From assembly GCA_964017185.1 (NCBI GenBank), contig OZ024883.1, positions 44,446,395 through 44,510,394 of the forward strand: DNA of 64,000 bases. Reading direction: 5' to 3'. This document shows, piece by piece, positions 1 to 9,623 of the stretch (position 1 is its first letter; the number at the start of each line of letters is the position of its first letter). The position numbers and the translations under genes were made by a program. This DNA comes from Rugalucina vietnamica. Taxonomy: Eukaryota; Mollusca; Bivalvia; Lucinida; Lucinidae. Below the pieces are notes generated by a model that worked only from the letters and a program-made list of their open reading frames with translations, did not search any database and had not been told where the DNA came from.

Positions 1-141
1 CACAGAAGATGACTAGAAGCTTGACATTTCGTATGTAAGAAGAGGAATCGTACCATCCGTATAGCGAAAACAAAGGCGCTGATCAGCTTCGCAGTTAATG
101 CGAAGCTGATCTGCGCCTTTGTTTTCGCATAGGCAGAAATC
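1..141 (+). repeat. Hairpin MITE family H, copy 1 (cut by window edge)
   Basis: This is the 3' part of a short non-autonomous element seen about ten times in the window. Its core is a long hairpin, GCGAAAACAAAGGCGC on one side and GCGCCTTTGTTTTCGC on the other, around a GATCAGCT...AGCTGATC inner stem (64-129). The family layout elsewhere is GAGCTGC..ATGAGAAAACC, CAGGTCTGACACAAACC, GAGGCTTGAAATTTTGGA, hairpin, then AATTGTTGGTTTTCTCATG. The left end lies outside the window. The right end is overwritten by the next element. It has no coding capacity. Confidence 0.8.
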
Positions 142-146
142 TGTTG

Positions 147-1644
147 TTTTTTAGCTCACCTGAGCCATTAGGCTCACAAGGTGAGCTTATAGGATGGCCA
201 TGATCCGGCGTCTGTCCGTCGTCCGTCCGTCGTCCGTCCGTTGTCCACCATTTTCAAAGATCTTCTTCTCTGAAACCGCTTGGCCAATCAAAGCCAAATT
301 TTATATGAAGCATCTATAGGAAGGCGGAACCAATGTGTTTATAAATAATCTAGGTCACATGACCAAGATGGCCGCCATGCCCATATATGGTAAAAAGCCT
401 TCAAAATTCTTCTTCTCCTGAACCACTGGACCGATTTCAACGAAACTTGGCATGAATCATCTGGGACTAGAGTACTACAAGGTGTTTATAAATTATGACC
501 TTTGGATGACCTTGACCTATTTTACGGCAAGGTCAACATAGGTCGCCCATGCACTTGAATGGGGAAAATTGTTAAAATGTCATTTGAAAGGCAAATCTTG
601 CTGGAAATGGGCAAATGGACTGAAGGTAGGTAATTCTGAAAAAAATTTGGACCCCAGGGGTTGGTCTGCCCTCACCCTGGGGCAATATACATGTATATTA
701 CAAAAATATTCAAAAATCTTCTTCTGAAACCACTTGGCCAATCAAAGCCAAATTTTATAGGAAGCATCTGTGGGAAGGGGGAATCAATGTGTTCATAAAT
801 AATCCAGGTCGCATGACCAAGATGGCCGCCATGCCCATATATGGTAAAAACCATTCAAAATTCATCTTCTGAACCAATGGACCAATTTCAACAAAACTTG
901 GCATGAACCATCGGGGACTGAAGTACTACAATGTGTTTATAAATTATGACCTTTGGATGACCTTTACCTATTTTACAGCAAGGTCAACATAGGTCGACAA
1001 TGCACTTGAATGGGGAAAACTTTTGAAATGTCATTTAAAGTGAAAGTCTTGCAGGAAATGGGCAGTAGGACTGAATATTAATGATTCTGAAAAAAAACCT
1101 GGACCCCAGGGGCTCATTTGCCCCAGCCCCGGGGCATTATACATGTATATTACCATAATATTCAAACATCTTCTCCTCTGAAACCGCTTCGCCAATCAAA
1201 GCCAAATTTCATGTGAAGCATCTATAGAATAAGGGAATCAATGTATATATAAATAATCAAGGTCACATGACCAAGATGGACGCCATGCCCATATATGGTA
1301 TAAACCCTTCAAAAATCTTCTTCTACGGAACCGGTGGACCGATTTCGAAGAAACTTGGCATGAAGCATCGATGACTCAAGTACTACAATGTGTGTATAAA
1401 TCATGACCCTGTGATGACCTTGACCTATTTTAAGGCAAGGTCAACATGGGTTGCCTATGTATTGGAATGGGTAAACTGTTAAAGTGTCATTTGAAGGGAA
1501 AAACTTGTATGGACAGTATATTGATTATTCTGAAAAAATAATGGCCCAAGGGCTTCACCTGCCCCTATACTGGGACTATTTTCTATAACATCCGTATATA
1601 CAGCAGATCTCAGGTGAGCGTTTACAGGACCATTGGTCCTCTGG
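147..1644 (+). mobile_element. Hairpin-ended module element A (three ~455-bp units)
   Basis: It starts with TTTTTTAGCTCACCTGAGCC, which folds with GGCTCACAAGGTGAGC just after it, followed by a GTCCGTCC-type tract. It ends with CAGGTGAGCGTTTACAGG and the small palindrome AGGACCATTGGTCCT. The body is three degenerate tandem units starting near 250, 705 and 1160. Each holds CTTGGCCAATCAAAGCC, CACATGACCAAGATGG and TGACCTTGACCTATTTTA followed by GCAAGGTCAACATAGG. No transposase is visible, so it is non-autonomous or not a transposon at all. Related copies lie at 6350, 32530, 36940, 47456 and the end of the window. Confidence 0.75.
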
Positions 1645-1845
1645 TTTTACAATGCGACTCATTATTGTTAAGGTAGAAAAAATTGTAAGTTTTAGTACTT
1701 TATTTAAGGTAGTCTTCTGTGAATTTTAAGTGGAAAAAGGTTGTTAAGGGAAAAATGTTTTGTAAATGGGCAACAAACTTGGTGTTTCTTGACTCTTCTT
1801 TGTTGAAAAATATTTACAAGTACACCTTTAAAAGAAATAAAGTGA
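1645..1845. other. Unassigned AT-rich spacer
   Basis: I see no gene, repeat family or strong motif in this 200-bp AT-rich stretch between two hairpin termini. Confidence 0.5.
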
Positions 1846-1880
1846 TTTTTTAGCTCACCATTCAGGTGAGCTTATAGGAT
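1846..1880 (+). repeat. Solo hairpin terminus of the AGCTCACC family
   Basis: TTTTTTAGCTCACC followed by GGTGAGCTTATAGGAT matches the start of element A, but the (GTCC)n tract and modules are missing. It is either a truncated insertion or a terminus interrupted by the CAGGGTTGCCAC repeat that follows. Confidence 0.55.
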
Positions 1881-1883
1881 AGG

Positions 1884-2045
1884 GAACAGGGTTGCCACGG
1901 TGAGGGAAAAAAGTCTGGAAAATGATTTTTTTCCAGGTCAGGGAAAAGTCAGGGAATTTGGGTTTGAGTCCGGGAATTTGCAAAAAGTGCAGAAAGTCAG
2001 GGAAAAGTCAGGGAATTTCAAAATTTTCTCAAAAATGATGGTCAA
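1884..2045 (+). repeat. Degenerate AGTCAGGGAATTT repeat
   Basis: It begins CAGGGTTGCCACGG and contains three or four imperfect copies of GGGAAAAGTCAGGGAATTT. CAGGG at the left edge is compatible with a hAT-type end, but no matching right end or duplication is seen, so it is left as an unclassified interspersed repeat fragment. Confidence 0.4.
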
Positions 2046-2099
2046 TATATTATGTATCACTCACTGTCTTAAACAAATTTGAGGCACATTCACTCACTA

Positions 2100-2205
2100 T
2101 ATTACTGGTCAGTATCCAGGAAATAGTAGCTTTGTCCCGACATGACTGAAACTTTGTTGACTGGGATGTTAAACCTGAATACAAACAAAGAAACAAAAAC
2201 AAACA
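2100..2205 (+). repeat. SINE tail-like fragment
   Basis: Contains GTTGACTGGGATGTTAAACC followed by an AAACAAAGAAACAAAAAC tail. The GGGANGTTAAAC motif and simple tail resemble the 3' end of the SINE at 48440-48606. No A or B box is present, so this would be a 5'-truncated copy. Confidence 0.4.
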
Positions 2206-2260
2206 TTATTTTTAAACTTGATTCCATTATCACCCTGTATACCAGTGATGCAACCAAATT

Positions 2261-2422
2261 GCTTACAGTGCATATTGATGCAACATTACTTGACACATGG
2301 CATAAGGGGAGTCTGGTTATTGGAATATGGATTGATTTGCTACAACCTACAGCGCGGCTTACAGTGCATATTGATGCAACATTACTTGACCCATGGCATA
2401 AGGGGAGTCTGGTTATTGGAAC
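2261..2422 (+). repeat. Two near-identical 66-bp direct repeats, 96-bp offset
   Basis: GCTTACAGTGCATATTGATG begins at 2261 and again at 2357, and the match runs through GGGGAGTCTGGTTATTGG in both with about one mismatch. This is a recent local duplication. The 132-codon plus frame across it simply repeats the same peptide in another phase and is not a convincing gene. Confidence 0.85.
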
Positions 2423-2572
2423 CTACAGTGAGGCAAAGAACTTTACGCTGGAGATTGTTGTCAATTTGATCTGGCTTCCAATCACCACACTCCATTTTGT
2501 CATGTGTCATATGATGTTGGATCAATCTTTGCTGTATTAAAGAACAATGGGTATATAGGATGTTATAAAAAC

Positions 2573-2805
2573 AAATGAGCTGCATCATGAGTAAACCAAC
2601 AATGTGATGTCCGAACAGGTCTGACACAAACTGAACAGTAGAAGCTGAGAAAATGGCAAGAGGCTTGAAATTTTGGACTAATAAAGTGGAGGAAATGTAC
2701 TATCCATGTAGGGAAAACAAAGGCGCAAATTTCTGCAAAGCTGATCAGCGCCTTTGTTTTCGCATATGCAAATTGTTGGTTTCCTCATGACTTGGCTCAG
2801 ATAAT
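2573..2805 (+). repeat. Hairpin MITE family H, copy 2
   Basis: A nearly full-length copy. The left end is GAGCTGCATCATGAGTAAACC, then CAGGTCTGACACAAAC, GAGGCTTGAAATTTTGGAC and the hairpin GGAAAACAAAGGCGC...GCGCCTTTGTTTTCGC (2712-2763). The right end is AATTGTTGGTTTCCTCATG...GGCTCA, the reverse complement of the left end. Length is about 230 bp. The inner GATCAGCTG stem is eroded on one side. Confidence 0.8.
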
Positions 2806-2855
2806 TCTGTGTTGTGCTCTGATAGTTATGATTTGTTGTTGATGATATAAAATTG

Positions 2856-3105
2856 TTAAAGGCCTCATCACACATAAGCGAAAATCCCTCAATGCAGACT
2901 TGCGAAGACTTGCGTTTTATTTTGAAAAGAGATTCTTGTTTGTTTGATTTAATGCTTTACGTCCCTTTCAACATCTATCGTTCCCACATGATCATAGCTG
3001 TTGACTGGGACGTAAAGCAATAAATCAATCAAACAAAAACTATTTTTCGCAATTAAACGCAAGTCTGCGTCAAGCGATTTTCGCTTAGGTGTGACGACTC
3101 CTTAA
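2856..3105. mobile_element. Fold-back element T1 (GTCACAC-type termini)
   Basis: The left end TTAAAGGCCTCATCACAC-ATAAGCG and the right end (reverse complement TTAAGGAGTCGTCACACCTA-AGCG) form terminal inverted repeats that continue through GCAGACTTGCG. Inside, a second nested inverted repeat, GATTTAATGCTTTACGTCCC (from 2946) against GGGACGTAAAGC-AATAAATC (3006-3030), surrounds a spacer ending GTTGACTGGGACG. About 250 bp, no coding potential. The GTCACAC terminus recurs at 35577, 49291, 50487, about 63210 and 63775. Confidence 0.75.
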
Positions 3106-3123
3106 TAAATATATTATTTAGTA

Positions 3124-3147
3124 AAATAAAAAAAAAAAAAAAAAAAA
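3124..3147 (+). repeat. Poly(A) tract
   Basis: An uninterrupted run of A of about 20 bases following AGTAAAAT. No adjacent retroposed body was recognised. Confidence 0.8.
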
Positions 3148-3332
3148 GTTTGCCTTATATGTACATCCCAAATGTGCAGAAATGCATATTTAATGAATAT
3201 TTATGTAAAGATTTCATTTTTGCAAGGATGATACTGACCTAGTTACAAACCATGCCAGAAGTATATTACCTGTGAGCAGAAAATAAAATGCATATTGGTG
3301 AGCAGGATAATAACCGCAATGGTAACTGGTCA

Positions 3333-3408
3333 TTTCGGCCCATAACCATTTCGGCCCATGACAATATCGGCCCATAACCATTTCGGCCCATAACCATTTC
3401 GGCCCATA
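3333..3408 (-). repeat. CGGCCCATAACCATTT minisatellite (copy 1)
   Basis: About five units of 15-17 bp, consensus CGGCCCATAACCATTT. The same minisatellite in the opposite orientation occurs at 5742-5832. The flanking CGCAATGGTAACTGGTCATTT matches the reverse complement of the other copy's flank. The minus-strand reading is a repeated MGxxWLWAE peptide forced by the repeat, not a gene. Confidence 0.85.
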
Positions 3409-3545
3409 AATTATTACCATTGCCCTAAATGGAATGTTTACTAAAATAACTTATTCTATATATGTTTTAATATAAACCTGGTTACAAACATGACTTACAA
3501 AGCATGTTTCTTGAATTAGGAAATAAAAAAAAAATCAGTATTAAT

Positions 3546-4306
3546 TAGGGATGTCAACCGCAGTCCGAACGTTCGGACTTTGGATCCCGTACCGAAGTTC
3601 GGATCCAAATTTTAGCGTCCGGACGTTCGCTAAAAAATCAAAATGTCTAATGTTTGGGTAAATTTCCATTATTATATGACAAAAATACGCAGTATCTGCT
3701 TAGCAGAATTTAATACAAAGTGTCAAAGGTCACGGTCTAACAGGTAAAGAGTTAAACGGGACAATGCCGGTCACGAGGAAGCGACAATAAACAAAGAAAG
3801 GATTAAATCTTTTGTTTTCTTTTGAAAACGATGTGATTGACACTTCTCAAGTTTTAAAAATAATAATTATACAGACCGCCGCCCGGCAAAACTACAATAG
3901 ATATGTTTTTGGGATTAAAGAAAACAAGTACATGTACTATGAAATCAAATGCAGATTCTTAAGCTGGCCCGTTTATGCAGAGAATACCATTAAATTTTCT
4001 ACATGTGTAACAACGTCTTACAATTAGTTTTAGCATCATGATGTTTGAATGTAGATAAAATTGCCTAAACTGCATGGCGTTTCGTTTCTGCACCACATCA
4101 ACGGAAACAACGCCAAGCTCAGTAACTCTTGATTATGAATGTACTTTCAAGGGAACACTCGACAAACATCCATTTATGTATGTATATACTGATAAGTATA
4201 TACATACATAAATGGATATCCGAGAAAAAAATGCGAACGTTCGAACCATCCGGATGTTTGTTTCCGAACGTCCGAACCTTAAATCTGACACCAAATGACA
4301 TCCCTA
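3546..4306. mobile_element. hAT-like non-autonomous transposon with 8-bp TSD
   Basis: Bounded by the perfect 8-bp direct duplication GTATTAAT at 3538-3545 and 4307-4314. The ends are inverted: TAGGGATGTCA on the left, TGACATCCCTA on the right. Eight-bp duplications and ~11-bp TIRs fit the hAT superfamily. The subterminal regions carry several CCGAACGTTCGG/CGTCCGGACG palindromes. The 761-bp interior holds one unrecognised 71-codon frame (3812-4027, plus) with no hAT dimerisation motif, so it is treated as non-autonomous. Confidence 0.85.
4168..4219. repeat. 52-bp near-perfect palindrome
   Basis: CATCCATTTATGTATGTATATAC and GTATATACATACATAAATGGATA face each other across TGATAA. It lies inside the hAT-like element near its right end and would form a stable cruciform. 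It also creates mirrored reading frames on both strands, which are not genes. Confidence 0.85.
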
Positions 4307-4319
4307 GTATTAATAATTC

Positions 4320-4740
4320 TAAAGTTTAAAATCGCCATACCATTTCGTTGTTTTACGATGTACATGCCACAGATAATTCATGTTGAAATTAGCAAAAAGA
4401 AACATAATTTTATTTTATCTTTTATTATTTATTCTATATTTCCTTTTTTTCAAAGTAAGTTTTCCTTTAATTAGATTTTAACAAATATGAACCAATATAA
4501 TATCAGTTAATTACTTAATTGTCCCATAAGCTTGGAACTAATCAAGTGCCACAGCCTGGTGAACACAAGCATTTCAAATCAAACTTCAACTGCAATCAAA
4601 ACTGATGTGAATAGTGCCAGCAACTGTCAAAAGTCACTCACATAAGAGTGACATATTCTTCGAAAGAACATTACGAAAACTTGCCCATGCAATAAACAAA
4701 TATTTTTAGCTTTAAATATTGAAACTTTATAGCTGAAAGT
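4320..4740. other. AT-rich spacer, nothing recognised
   Basis: Low-complexity AT-rich sequence with no frames of note and no match to the repeat families seen elsewhere in the window. Confidence 0.5.
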
Positions 4741-4752
4741 CTTTTTTTTTTA

Positions 4753-4960
4753 TATTTTTCTTATTTTTGCTCTAAACATAGATTGTGGGTACACGTTAGA
4801 ACCGCCTCAGCAAAGGCGGTTCTAACGAGTACTCACAATGTATGTTTTGGAGCAAAAATAGGAAAAATAGGTATACCCCTGCATACACCAGTTTTACCAT
4901 ATAAATGTGGGTTTAAGGGTGTAATGGAAATGTTATCCTGGTGAAGAGAACATGATATGG
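4753..4960 (+). mobile_element. Hairpin element P, copy 1
   Basis: A ~116-bp palindrome (4753-4868) with a GC-rich tip, GTTAGAACCGCC-TCAGCAAA-GGCGGTTCTAAC, and arms TTTTTGCTCTAAACATAGATTGTG / CACAATGTATGTTTTGGAGCAAAAA. A tail follows with GTATACCCCTGCATACACC and GTGGGTTTAAGGGTGT. A second copy in the opposite orientation is at 20570-20795. Probably a MITE. The end points and target duplication are not resolved. Confidence 0.7.
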
Positions 4961-5118
4961 ATATTTCCTAGAGGTAAGGTTTTATTTTGTTTTATTTTCT
5001 TTCTTTTTTGTTACGTGCCAGATAAAGAAGTTAATTTAGAGAAAACCAGTATGCAGTTACGGTTCATTAATCGCCATATCGGAGTAGTTACGAATCATTA
5101 AGCACGCTAATCACCAGT

Positions 5119-5119
5119 A

Positions 5120-5158
<39 letters not shown>

Positions 5159-5159
5159 A
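5119..5159 (+). repeat. (TATC)n microsatellite
   Basis: About ten uninterrupted TATC units. Confidence 0.95.
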
Positions 5160-5418
5160 TGTTTAGTTTTTTTTTTTCTCTTTTCAGCCTTGGTCCCGAT
5201 TGACCGTTGGAGTCGACCAGAATTGGCAGGCTGCCACATGCTACTGAAATTTTAATTTTAACTATCGCTTTCAATGTGCTTAAATACTTATAAAGTACTA
5301 AAACACACCCAACCCAAGTTTGAATCATTATAGATCTAGAATTGAAATTGTTGCCATACCTCCATGAGGCCCAAAATCGAAGAGAAAGTCATTTGCAGGC
5401 TCAAAAAACGGCCCTATT

Positions 5419-5584
5419 CAGTGGCGGATCCAGGATTTTTGAAAGGGGGGTTCAAATTTACCAAGGGGGGTTCGTTTTCCAATTGTTATCCATATTTTCT
5501 TAAATTTCTCCATGAAAATGAAGTAATTTGGTTCCAGAGCGGGGTTCGAGTGAACCCCCCGACCCCCCTCTAAATCCGCCACTG
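5419..5584. mobile_element. 166-bp MITE with 5-bp TSD (CTATT)
   Basis: CAGTGGCGGATCCAGGA on the left is matched by TAAATCCGCCACTG on the right. CTATT is duplicated at 5414-5418 and 5585-5589. The interior is G-rich then C-rich (GGGGGGTTC / GAACCCCCC), extending the hairpin. Superfamily uncertain. The element at 9624-9794 shares the GCGGATCCAG core and a 5-bp duplication. Confidence 0.8.
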
Positions 5585-5741
5585 CTATTATTAAATAAAA
5601 CGTGTAACAAAAACCAAATGCAACAAATCAAAAGTCCCTATCCATGAAATAAAATCGACCCTATTTCAAATAAAACTTGTGACGAAACCTTAATGAAACA
5701 AACTGAAAACCAAAAGTCCCTATCTATATATAAAAAAATAT

Positions 5742-5832
5742 GGGCCGAAATGGTTATGGGCCGAAATGGTATGGGCCGAAATGGTTATGGGCCGAAATGG
5801 TCATGGGCCGAAATGGTTATGGGCCGAAATGA
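5742..5832 (+). repeat. CGGCCCATAACCATTT minisatellite (copy 2, inverted)
   Basis: Five to six units of ATGGGCCGAAATGGTT, the reverse complement of the array at 3333-3408, with the matching flank GACCCGGAACCACTGC. Confidence 0.85.
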
Positions 5833-5839
5833 CCCGGAA

Positions 5840-6347
5840 CCACTGCAATGCATACCAGTGAGCAGTTTTAACTGCAATACAAGTGAGCAGTTATAAATGC
5901 AATGCATACCAATGATCAGAGTTATAAAATGCAATGCATATAAAGTGCATTGCATACCAGTGAGCATTGTAAATTCAATACATGCAAGTGAGTGCTATTC
6001 GAACCAGTGAGCAGTCATAAATGCAATGCATAGTAGTGACCATTTAAGAATACATTTCGAACCAGTGAGCAGTTATAAATGCAATGCATAGTAGTGACCA
6101 TTTAAAAATACATTGCATACCAGTGAGCATAGTTATAAATGCAATACATACTAGTGACCAGTTATAAATATATCACATACCAGTGAGCAGTGGTAAATGC
6201 AATGCATACCAGTAAGCAGTGTAATTAATGCAATGCATACCAGTGAGCAACTCAGCAGTTTGTCAGTTACTAAGCATACCAATGCGCATCTATACTGCAG
6301 TGGTTACCAGTGAGCAGTTATAAATGCAATGCATACCAGTAAGTAGA
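5840..6347 (+). repeat. GCAATGCATACCAGTGAGCAG minisatellite
   Basis: A degenerate array of 30-45-bp units built from ATAAATGCAATGCATA and CCAGTGAGCAGT, about a dozen copies of variable length. It directly follows the inverted minisatellite and ends at the start of element B. No coding signal. Confidence 0.8.
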
Positions 6348-6349
6348 GA

Positions 6350-7785
6350 TTTTTTTAGCTCACCTGAGCCGAAGGCTCACAGGTGAGCTTATAGTACACC
6401 CATGCTCCAGCGTCCGTCCGTCGTCGTCATCTGTCCGTCGTCCTTTATTTTCAAAGATCTTCTCTGAAACCGCTTGGCCAATCAAAACCAAATTTTATAT
6501 GAAGCATCTGTAGGAAGGGGGAACCAATGTGTATATAAGAAACCAGGTCACATGACCAAGATGGCCGCCATGCCCATATAGTGTAAAAACCCTTCAAAAA
6601 TCTTCTCCAGAACCAGTGGACTGATTTCAACGAAACTTGAAGCATCGATGGCTCAAGCACTACAATGTGTATATAAATCATGACCCTGTGGTGACCTTGA
6701 CCTATTTTACGGCAAGGTCAACATAGGCCGCTAATGCATTTGAATGGGGAAAACTTTTAAAATGTCATTTAAAGTGAAAGTCTTGCAGGAAATGGGCAGT
6801 AGGACTGAATATTAATGATTCCGAAAAAAATTGGACCCGAGGGGCTCATGTGCCCCTACCCCGGGGCAATATACATGTATATCTCCATAATATTCAAACG
6901 TCTTCTCCTCTGAAATCGCTTGGCCAAACAAAGCCAAATTTTATGTGAAGCATCTGTAGAATGGGGGAATCAATGTGTATATAAATAATCTAGGTCATGT
7001 GACCAAGATGTTCGCCATGCCCATATGGTAAAAATCCCTTCAAAAATCTTCTTCTCCGAAATTGGTGGACTGATTTCAAAGAAACTTGGCATGAAGCATT
7101 GATGGCTAAAGTACTACAATGTGTATATAAATCATGACCCTGTGGTGACCTTGACCTATTTTATGACAAGGTCAACGTAGGTCGCCTATGCATTTGAATG
7201 GGGAAAACTTTTAAAAAGTCATTTGAGGTGAAAATCTTGCAGGAAATGGTTAGTAGGACTGAATATTAATGATTCTGAAAAAAGTTGTACCCAAGGGCTT
7301 ATATGGCCCCACCCCGGGGCAGTTTTACATGTATATTAACATAATATTCAAAAATTTTCTCCTCTGAAACTGCTTGGCCAATTAAAGCCAAATTTTATGT
7401 GAAGCATCCATAGGATGGGGGAACCACTGTGTATATTAATAATTTAGAGCACGTGACCAAGATGGCCGCCATGCCCATATATGGCAAAGACCCTTCAAAA
7501 ATCTTCTCTTGAACCAATAGACTGATTTCAAGGAAACATGGCGTGAAGCATTGATGGCTAAAGTACTCCAATGTGTATATAAATCATGACCCTGTGATGA
7601 CCTTGACCCAGTTTATGGCAAGGTCAGCATGTGTTGCCCATGCATTTGAATGGGGAAAACTGTTAAAATATCATTTGAAGGGAAATCTGCCCCTGCACTG
7701 GGGTTAAATACCATACTATTCAAACATGTTTATTGGTATATGCAGCAGATCTCAGGTGAGCGTTTACAGGACCATTGGTTCTCTG
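6350..7785 (+). mobile_element. Hairpin-ended module element B
   Basis: Starts TTTTTTAGCTCACCTGAGCC-GAAGGCTCACAGGTGAGC followed by GTCCGTCCGTCGTCG, and ends CAGGTGAGCGTTTACAGGAC-CATTGGTTCTCTGG. Three ~450-bp units begin near 6450, 6893 and 7345, homologous to element A, with CACATGACCAAGATGGCCGC, TGACCTTGACCTATTTTACG and CAAGGTCAACATAGG. No transposase is visible. Confidence 0.75.
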
Positions 7786-7790
7786 GTTTG

Positions 7791-8013
7791 GATTCAGTTT
7801 TCAAGATTATTTCATCTCATATGAGACGGGCCAATCAGTAAGTGGGGCAAAAACGTGAGAACCCGGAGAAAAAACACCTGACACACCCGTAAGCAGAACT
7901 TGGCTTGTCTCACATGTGGCCAGAGCGTAGCTCGAGCCCACACCAGACACAGCGTTGAGATGATCGAGTGTTTCAGAAACGGCGTTCTTAAACGCTCGGC
8001 CACAGGGGCCGCC
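7791..8013 (-). repeat. tRNA-derived SINE (family S1), copy 1
   Basis: On the minus strand it reads GGCGGCCCCTGTGGCCGAGC as the A-box region and, about 60 bp on, GGCTCGAGC as a B-box (7930-7938). The body GTGAGACAAGCC, TTCTGCTTACGGGTGTGTCAG and the 3' part ATGAGATGAAATAATCTTGA follow. Two related copies lie at 24727 (minus) and 9930 (plus). The B-box is mutated, so pol III activity is doubtful. It abuts element B. Confidence 0.7.
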
Positions 8014-8171
8014 TAGTAGAGAAAGGAGATCTATGGATAAGATGTAAAAAGTCCCTAAATCTCAGATTTGGGAGGATGAAATTTTCATGTTATGACTGTG
8101 GAGCTGAATTTAGCATTTGTAAGAGAAGAAATATGTACACTTTCGTTTACAGAACAGTTTGGCTGATTTAA

Positions 8172-8469
8172 CACTTTCACTGCCACGCCTCTCAAAAAAT
8201 CAATATATCACTGCCAAGCATATATTTATTTATTTTTTTTATTGATTTATTAGTTAATTTATTAATTATTTTATTTTTAGATATATGCGCATATCATATA
8301 TCACTGAAAAGGCCTTTTTACACTGTAAAATCTGATATAAAATACATTTACCTCCCTTTAAAACTTTCACCTATAACCCGGGACATACCGGTATACCCGT
8401 AAAACGACTACAGTCGTCGGTGGCAGTGAACGGTAAAAACGACTACAGTCGTCGGCGGCAGTGAATGTG
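8172..8469. mobile_element. piggyBac-like MITE (TTAA target)
   Basis: Flanked by TTAA at 8168-8171 and 8470-8473. Termini are CACTTTCACTGCC on the left and GGCAGTGAATGTG on the right. The right end holds a duplicated block, AACGACTACAGTCGTCGG-GGCAGTGAA, with the palindrome CGACTACAGTCG. The TTAA duplication fits piggyBac. The ends do not start CCY, so the superfamily is tentative. Confidence 0.7.
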
Positions 8470-8669
8470 TTAATAGAATCCAGACAATGCAACTAAATAT
8501 TTTCACGACCCACCCCATCTTTGGCAAAATTGAACCATTAGACTTTGAATTGATTTGCATTTGTTTGTCAACAGCAATTTTTAAGCAAACATATATGGGC
8601 TTGTTTGTCACATGAATACTGAATAATGTCCACACATTGATTGTTTATTGTTTTGTATTTTTAAGGTAA

Positions 8670-8756
8670 AGAACCATAAAAACCGTGGCGCTCAAAGGTC
8701 CGTGCGTCGCGAAGGACGAAATGCCATAACGTCGCGCCAATGGCGTCGTTTTCAAG
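8670..8756 (+). promoter_or_regulatory. CpG-dense candidate promoter / 5' UTR
   Basis: A short stretch with about sixteen CpGs between 8670 and 8785 (for example GTGCGTCGCGAAGGACG and AACGTCGCGCCAATGGCGTCG), in otherwise CpG-poor AT-rich DNA. It leads into CAAGATGGCG, which resembles a YY1-type initiator found near animal transcription starts. No TATA box is obvious. It lies in a 590-bp interval without recognised repeats. Confidence 0.35.
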
Positions 8757-8792
8757 ATGGCGTCGGCTGTAGTTGTGCGGTCCGAACACAAG
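8757..8792 (+). CDS. Candidate first coding exon (12 codons, phase 0 donor)
   Basis: ATG at 8757 in good context (CAAGATGG) is followed by 12 codons reading MASAVVVRSEHK and then AAG|GTAAAT, a strong splice-donor match, at 8792/8793. The exon sits in the local CpG cluster. This would suit the start of a plus-strand gene running right. Without a splice the frame runs on to 8942 but turns into low-complexity lysine/arginine-rich sequence. I could not find a matching acceptor exon, and the short peptide is not recognisable. It could be chance. Confidence 0.3.
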
Positions 8793-9308
8793 GTAAATAT
8801 CGACAGAAGCAAAGAAACAGATCGCTTTTATTGTGAATTTACACATACACATTATAATGAGAGAGAGAGAAAAAAAGGTCAAGAAAAAAGTTACGGCGAT
8901 AGTCGAATGCCGTTTCCAATTTATGCATATTTCTTAATTTAAGATTACGAGCATGTGCTTTCGGATTATAGTAGGCCTATAAAACTGGTGACACAAAGAC
9001 ACAAATGCATTTACTGCTATAGAATTTCCAGAAATCTGATGTAAGTTTATATTACGTACACCCATCCATTTCCGACGGCTTTATCGTGTGGACAGTGATG
9101 TGCGGGACTCGAGGATCGAACCCGCCAAAGCCTCATTATTATCATTTATTTATTCATTCTATTCATTCGCCTGATAATTATTTTATTTATCAAATTTTAT
9201 TTATCGAATTTTATTTATCAAATTTTATTTATTTATTTATTCGTGGTGTTTTGTTGACTTCGATCGAGCTTTTACAGTTTCGTGGAAGGAACTTAAGCTT
9301 TGGAATAA
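8793..9308. other. Unassigned region with AT-rich low-complexity tract
   Basis: Contains a GAGAGAGAGA run (8861-8870), a GGATCGAACCCGCC motif (9112-9125) that could be the inverted B-box of an eroded SINE, and a low-complexity TTTATTTATCAAATTTTATTT tract (9179-9241). If the 8757 exon is real, this would be its first intron. Confidence 0.4.
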
Positions 9309-9623
9309 GCCTCTGCATGAGAAAACCAACAATCGGGGTTTAGTTTTAGTTTAAACATATTTTATTCAGATTCACAAATAACATATCATTGGTTAAAGGG
9401 TTAATCGGGGTTTCTGACCAGGTCTGACCTTGGATTAATATTTTTCGAGGTCTGACATAATCCAGATTGTACAGCCACAGAAGCAGGATTATCTTTAAAT
9501 TTTGGATTAAAGTAGGAGAGAAATTGTAATATCCGAGTAACAAAATCAACGGTGCTGATCAGCTGTGCAGTTACTGCATAGCTAATCTGCGCTTTGGTTT
9601 CGGGGCTCGCATATTAGTTGAAA
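9309..9623 (+). repeat. Hairpin MITE family H, copy 3 (interrupted)
   Basis: CATGAGAAAACCAACAATCG starts a family H copy. Extra sequence follows (about 9340-9408), then GGGGTTTCTGACCAGGTCTG, ACAGCCACAGAAG and the hairpin CTGATCAGCTGTGCAGTTACTGC-ATAGC. Its tail GTTTCGGGGCTCGCATATTAG is cut by the MITE at 9624. Confidence 0.65.

Noticed and set aside
3333-3420. 68-codon minus frame with repeated MGRYxHGPKWLWAEM
   Set aside because: Translation of the CGGCCCATAACCATTT minisatellite. The mirror frame at 5693-5896 has the same origin.
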